Shown piece after piece: positions 60,444 through 64,000 of a stretch of 64,000 nt of DNA. The notes under the pieces are model-generated. The model made no database searches, was not told the origin of the DNA, and saw only the letters and a program-made list of their open reading frames with translations. The DNA comes from Asticcacaulis sp. SL142 (GTDB lineage: Bacteria; Pseudomonadota; Alphaproteobacteria; Caulobacterales; Caulobacteraceae), in contig NZ_CP113061.1 in assembly GCF_026625745.1 (NCBI RefSeq), positions 1,141,501 to 1,205,500 of the forward strand, read 5' to 3'. The position numbers and the translations under genes were made by a program. Position 1 is the first letter of the stretch. Each line of letters opens with the position of its first letter.

Positions 60444-60446
60444 AGT

Positions 60447-60572
60447 TACCCCTCCGTCGCGGACTTCGCCGCGCCACCTCCCCACTTTGTAGGGAGGAGA
60501 AATGCCCCCACCACCGCATCTCACGGCCTTTGGCCGCTCGTGCGGTCCCCCTCCCCAGTAAACTGGGGAGGT
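60447..60572. repeat. Composite palindromic repeat after the DUF2971 gene
   Basis: CCCCTCCGTCGCGG with CCGCG, CCTCCCC with GGGAGG, CCGCA with TGCGG and finally CCTCCCC-AGTAAAC-TGGGGAGG form several stems in one 126-base unit. It shares the CCCCTCCGTC and CCTCCCC modules with the elements at 24401-24545 and 55987-56028. Confidence 0.75.
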
Positions 60573-60573
60573 A

Positions 60574-60618
60574 TAAAAAGACAAATCCCGGCGTCGGGCC
60601 GCCCCGAGCCGGGATTTG
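60574..60618 (-). terminator. Rho-independent terminator of clpA
   Basis: CAAATCCCGGC and GCCGGGATTTG pair over 11 bases with a 15-base loop; on the minus strand TCTTTTTATA follows. It lies about 55 bases after the clpA stop. A second 11-pair inverted repeat (CGCTCAAAAGT/ACTTTTGAGCG) lies at 60631-60672 between it and the stop. Confidence 0.8.
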
Positions 60619-60630
60619 ACAATTTACGCC

Positions 60631-60672
60631 CGCTCAAAAGTACACTGAGCGAAAGCGAAGGACTTTTGAGCG
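60631..60672. repeat. Inverted repeat directly after clpA
   Basis: CGCTCAAAAGT and ACTTTTGAGCG form perfect 11-base arms around 20 bases. It adjoins the clpA stop; it may protect the 3' end of the transcript, the terminator proper being the next hairpin at 60574-60618. Confidence 0.6.
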
Positions 60673-60673
60673 A

Positions 60674-62986
60674 TTAATCCACGACTTCGGCTTTGGAAGC
60701 GTTCTTGTCCTTGGCCGGGGTGATGTCGAAGCCGATCTTGCCCTCGTCGGTGAGTTTGACGAGGATATGACCGCCCTTGATCAACTTGCCAAACAGGATC
60801 TCGTCGGCCAGCGGCTTTTTGATGTACTCCTGAATGACCCGCGCCAGTGGACGCGCACCATAGAGTTCGTCGTAGCCGTTTTCCGACAGCCACTTGGCGG
60901 CATCGTCGGTCAGGGTGATCGTGATGTTGCGATCCGCCAACTGCATTTCCAGCTGCAGGATGAACTTGTGCACGACCTGGCTGATGACCTCGGCCTTCAG
61001 TTGCTTGAAGCCGACGATGGCATCCAGACGGTTGCGGAATTCCGGCGTAAACAGACGCTTGATCGCCGCGTCGTCTTCGCCTTCGACCTTGGCCCGACCG
61101 AAGCCGATCGAGTTCTTCTGGTTGTCCGATGCGCCCGCATTGGTGGTCATGATCAGGATCACATTGCGGAAATCGACCTTCTTGCCGACCGCATCCGTCA
61201 ACATGCCATGATCCATGACCTGCAACAGGATGTTGTAGATATCGGCGTGGGCCTTTTCGATCTCATCAAACAGCACGACCGCATGAGGTTGCTGATCGAC
61301 GGCATCGGTCAGAAGCCCGCCCTGGTCATGGCCGACATAGCCCGGAGGGGCCCCGATCAGGCGCGACACGGTGTGGCGCTCCATATATTCGGACATGTCA
61401 AAGCGCAGAAGCTCAATCCCCAGCGTGGACGCCAGTTGCTTGGCCACTTCGGTCTTACCCACACCGGTTGGCCCGGAGAACAGGTAGCACCCGATCGGCT
61501 TTTGCGGATCGCGCAAGCCGGCGCGGGCCAGTTTCATGGCTGACGACAGTTGCTCAATGGCATCGTTCTGGCCAAAGACCACCCGTTGCAGGTCTTTTTC
61601 AAGATCACGCAGGGCCTCTGTGTCCGAACGCGACACCGACTTTGACGGGATGCGGGCGATCTTGGCGATAACCGTTTCGATCTCACGCGGGCCAATGATC
61701 TTCTTACGCTTGGATTCCGGCAGGATGACCTGCAAGGCCCCGGCTTCGTCGATCACGTCAATGGCCTTGTCCGGCAGCTTACGGTCGGTGATGTAACGCG
61801 CCGACAGCTCGACCGCGGTCTTGATGGCCGCATCGGTGTATTTCAGCTTATGGAAGGTCTCATAGTACGGCTTGAGGCCGCGCAGGATCTTGATGGTATC
61901 ATCCGGCGACGGCTCATTAACGTCGATCTTCTGGAAGCGACGCACCAGGGCGCGGTCCTTCTCAAAGTGCTGACGATATTCCTTATAGGTCGTGGAGCCC
62001 ATGCAGCGCAGAGCGCCCGACGCCAAAGCGGGTTTCAGCAGGTTGGACGCATCCATCGCCCCGCCCGACGTGGCTCCTGCACCGATGACGGTGTGGATTT
62101 CGTCGATGAACAGGACGGCGTTCGGATGGGCCTCAAGCTCCTTGACGACCTGCTTGACGCGCTCCTCAAAGTCACCGCGATAACGCGTGCCCGCCAAAAG
62201 TGTACCCATGTCGAGGCTGTAGATGGTGGCCCCAGCCAGAACTTCCGGCACTTCGCCGTCAACGATTTTTTTGGCCAGACCTTCGGCAATGGCGGTCTTG
62301 CCCACGCCCGGATCACCGACCAGCAGCGGGTTGTTCTTGGTCCGGCGGCACAGGATCTGAATGGCGCGCTCAACCTCGGCATGACGGCCGATCAGCGGAT
62401 CAACCTTGCCGTGGCGCGACTTTTCATTCAGGTCAACGCAGTAGGCGGCCAGAGCATCGCCGGTTGACTTTTCGCCCTTGGATTTTTCATCCGACGGCGC
62501 ACCGTCTTCGGAGGCGCTGCGCACGGCGCGCGGTTCCGACGCACCCGGCTTCTTGGCAATACCGTGAGCGATGAAATTGACCGCATCATAGCGCGTCATT
62601 TCCTGCTCCTGCAGGAAAAAGGCGGCGTGAGACTCGCGCTCCGAGAAAATGGCGACCAGCACATTAGCGCCGGTAACTTCATCGCGGCCCGACGACTGGA
62701 CGTGAATGACCGCGCGCTGAATGACGCGCTGGAAACCGGCCGTGGGCTTGGCTTCTTCGGACTGCGGCACCACCAGCGATTTGAGGTCGGTCTCGATATA
62801 GGCGTTCAGCGCCACGCGTAGTTTTGATAAATCCACATTACACGCGGTCATGACGGCGGCGGAGTCCACATCGTCAATGAGGGCGAGGAGGAGGTGCTCT
62901 AAGGTCGCATACTCATGATGATGAGCATTGGCGTGCCCGACGGCCCGATGAAGCGTGTCTTCAAGCGCGCTGGAAAATGATGGCAT
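60674..62986 (-). CDS. clpA: ATP-dependent Clp protease ATP-binding subunit ClpA
   Basis: 770 residues. The N-terminal Clp repeat domain ([27 protein letters not shown]) binds ClpS; two AAA+ modules follow, with Walker A G-D-P-G-V-G-K-T and G-P-T-G-V-G-K-T, and the I-G-F motif region near the second module docks on ClpP. It unfolds N-end-rule and other substrates for ClpP. The linker of about residues 140-170 is less conserved. clpS lies about 160 bases upstream on the same strand, as in other alphaproteobacteria. Confidence 0.96.
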   Translation of the reverse strand: MPSFSSALEDTLHRAVGHANAHHHEYATLEHLLLALIDDVDSAAVMTACNVDLSKLRVALNAYIETDLKSLVVPQSEEAKPTAGFQRVIQRAVIHVQSSGRDEVTGANVLVAIFSERESHAAFFLQEQEMTRYDAVNFIAHGIAKKPGASEPRAVRSASEDGAPSDEKSKGEKSTGDALAAYCVDLNEKSRHGKVDPLIGRHAEVERAIQILCRRTKNNPLLVGDPGVGKTAIAEGLAKKIVDGEVPEVLAGATIYSLDMGTLLAGTRYRGDFEERVKQVVKELEAHPNAVLFIDEIHTVIGAGATSGGAMDASNLLKPALASGALRCMGSTTYKEYRQHFEKDRALVRRFQKIDVNEPSPDDTIKILRGLKPYYETFHKLKYTDAAIKTAVELSARYITDRKLPDKAIDVIDEAGALQVILPESKRKKIIGPREIETVIAKIARIPSKSVSRSDTEALRDLEKDLQRVVFGQNDAIEQLSSAMKLARAGLRDPQKPIGCYLFSGPTGVGKTEVAKQLASTLGIELLRFDMSEYMERHTVSRLIGAPPGYVGHDQGGLLTDAVDQQPHAVVLFDEIEKAHADIYNILLQVMDHGMLTDAVGKKVDFRNVILIMTTNAGASDNQKNSIGFGRAKVEGEDDAAIKRLFTPEFRNRLDAIVGFKQLKAEVISQVVHKFILQLEMQLADRNITITLTDDAAKWLSENGYDELYGARPLARVIQEYIKKPLADEILFGKLIKGGHILVKLTDEGKIGFDITPAKDKNASKAEVVD

Positions 62987-63149
62987 GTTCAGCCTCCTTA
63001 AAGCTGTGAGTCAAAACTCTATACTCTCTAGTCCTTTATTCTTGCCCCATAGGTAGTTCGCGAAACTTAAAGTAAGCTAGTTGTTCGCTTGCCAAAAACG
63101 CGGCCGGAATTCTAAAAACTGTATCTTCATCTATTACATAGGAAGCGGA

Positions 63150-63536
63150 TCAATCCTTTTCCATAGTACATTGCAGCGGATGCTGATGTCGGCGGGCCAT
63201 ATCGACGACCTGAGCCACCTTCGTTTCCGCCACTTCGTAAGTAAACACCCCGCATACGCCCACGCCCGTCTGATGGACATGCAGCATGACGCGGGTGGCG
63301 TCCTCACGCGACTTGTTAAAGAACCGCTCAAGGACATAGACCACAAACTCCATCGGGGTGTAGTCGTCATTGAGGATCAGCACGCGGTACAGCGACGGCT
63401 TCTGAGGCTTCGGCTTGGCATCAACAACCGCAAACGGGGCCTGGTCAGGCTTAATGTCGGGAGTCTTCGTCCCGCCCTTACCCGCTGCCGTCACTGCGCC
63501 TGCTGACTTTACTGCGATCGTCATCGACTGTGCCAT
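63150..63536 (-). CDS. clpS: ClpS adaptor of the N-end rule pathway
   Basis: 128 residues from M-A-Q-S-M-T-I-A; a longer frame to 63590 is less likely. After a flexible tail of about 40 residues comes the ClpS core: [17 protein letters not shown], then [24 protein letters not shown]. The Asn-Asp pair and the His of H-V-H-Q are the known contacts for the N-terminal residue of substrates. It hands N-degron proteins to ClpA, encoded just downstream. Confidence 0.95.
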   Translation of the reverse strand: MAQSMTIAVKSAGAVTAAGKGGTKTPDIKPDQAPFAVVDAKPKPQKPSLYRVLILNDDYTPMEFVVYVLERFFNKSREDATRVMLHVHQTGVGVCGVFTYEVAETKVAQVVDMARRHQHPLQCTMEKD

Positions 63537-64000
63537 GATGTTAGCGCCCTCAACCTCCTCAAGCGCGAAATCAAACCCGTTACCCGACAAGACTAAACCT
63601 CTTTGTTTTAACCATACCCTAACGGCGTTCTTTCAACTTAACGCCACCGACCTGAAGGTCGGATGAACGAAGCGATTTTAACGCCGGTTGGGAACGTAGC
63701 CTAATGAAGATAGTACAAACTTTGAACCTGTTAAGGGGCAATCGCCAATACTATCCCCCGTTACGATCACAGTTTACGCCTCTCCGTTACACGCCCACAA
63801 CACTCTGTTTTTATTAACCAATTTTTGAGCAAAAGCGCCAAAATAGCACTTTAAGCCCTGAAATTAGTTAGCACCTCAATTTTATCCTTCTCGTTGGTGT
63901 AAATTAGCACCAGTGAATTTGGCTAAAATCAAAACTATCTGAAAACGATCAGATACTGATTCAAAGTTTGGAACCATCGCCGCAGCGCAACAACTCACGA
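63537..64000. other. Gap upstream of clpS to the right edge, no gene seen
   Basis: About 460 bases without a supported gene. TTAGCACC occurs at 63868-63875 and 63904-63911, the second within TGGTG...CACCA (63894-63911), which could be a regulator site. The rest probably holds the clpS promoter; no box is clear. Confidence 0.4.

Noticed and set aside
59300-60580. Prophage or integrative element around the DUF2971 gene
   Set aside because: Only one AT-rich gene and palindromic repeats are present; no integrase, transposase or tRNA-derived attachment site was seen.

Overview
The window looks like a chromosomal segment of a plant-polysaccharide-degrading alphaproteobacterium, most likely Caulobacterales (Asticcacaulis or Caulobacter-like). 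This rests on high GC with alphaproteobacterial housekeeping genes (carD, rpmB, fdxA, cobS/cobT, clpS/clpA, a SUV3-like helicase), large TonB-dependent uptake capacity, and intergenic palindromes of a type common in this class. The taxonomic call is inference from gene content.

Layout. 1-6.7 kb: the end of a GPH-family sugar symporter overlapping a GH94 phosphorylase that keeps the residue signature I recall for cellobionic acid phosphorylase, then an AcoR-like regulator divergent from an aldehyde/alcohol dehydrogenase pair. 6.7-15.6 kb: a minus-strand pectin block (SGNH esterase, a frameshifted BASS-type transporter, two PL1 pectate lyases, a frameshifted PL10 pectate lyase, a CE8 pectin methylesterase, GH43). 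15.9-29 kb: a housekeeping stretch with tRNA-Arg(CCU), SUV3-like helicase, S4 protein, FdxA, CarD, a structured RNA that resembles 6S RNA, RpmB, an esterase-like protein, CobT, CobS, a PMT-type mannosyltransferase and DUF3422. 29-38.7 kb: a xylan block (GH115, SGNH esterase, GH3, GH10, GH43) with a XylR-type operator before GH10. 38.7-41.1 kb: OmpW, a rhodanese with a BigR/SqrR-like ArsR regulator, and a small membrane protein/XRE pair behind nested palindromes. 41.1-53.4 kb: a second pectin/oligogalacturonide block (GH2, GlcG-like protein, TonB-dependent receptor, IclR regulator, DUF2264, GH88/105-DUF4861 fusion, KduI). 53.8-64 kb: a GGDEF-EAL protein, DUF4153, a small membrane protein, an LLM oxidoreductase, an AT-rich frameshifted DUF2971 gene in a repeat-rich spot, ClpA and ClpS.

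How the genes work together. Extracellular or periplasmic lyases and esterases would de-esterify and cut pectin and xylan; a TonB receptor brings oligomers in; GH88/105 and KduI open and isomerise unsaturated uronates; GH115, GH43, GH3 and GH10 strip and cut xylan. The GH94/symporter pair may feed on oxidised cellulose fragments.

Three genes carry homopolymer-associated frameshifts (BASS, PL10, DUF2971), so either several genes are decaying or the sequence carries indel errors; this should be settled before these are called pseudogenes. No CRISPR array, prophage, transposase or integrase was seen.
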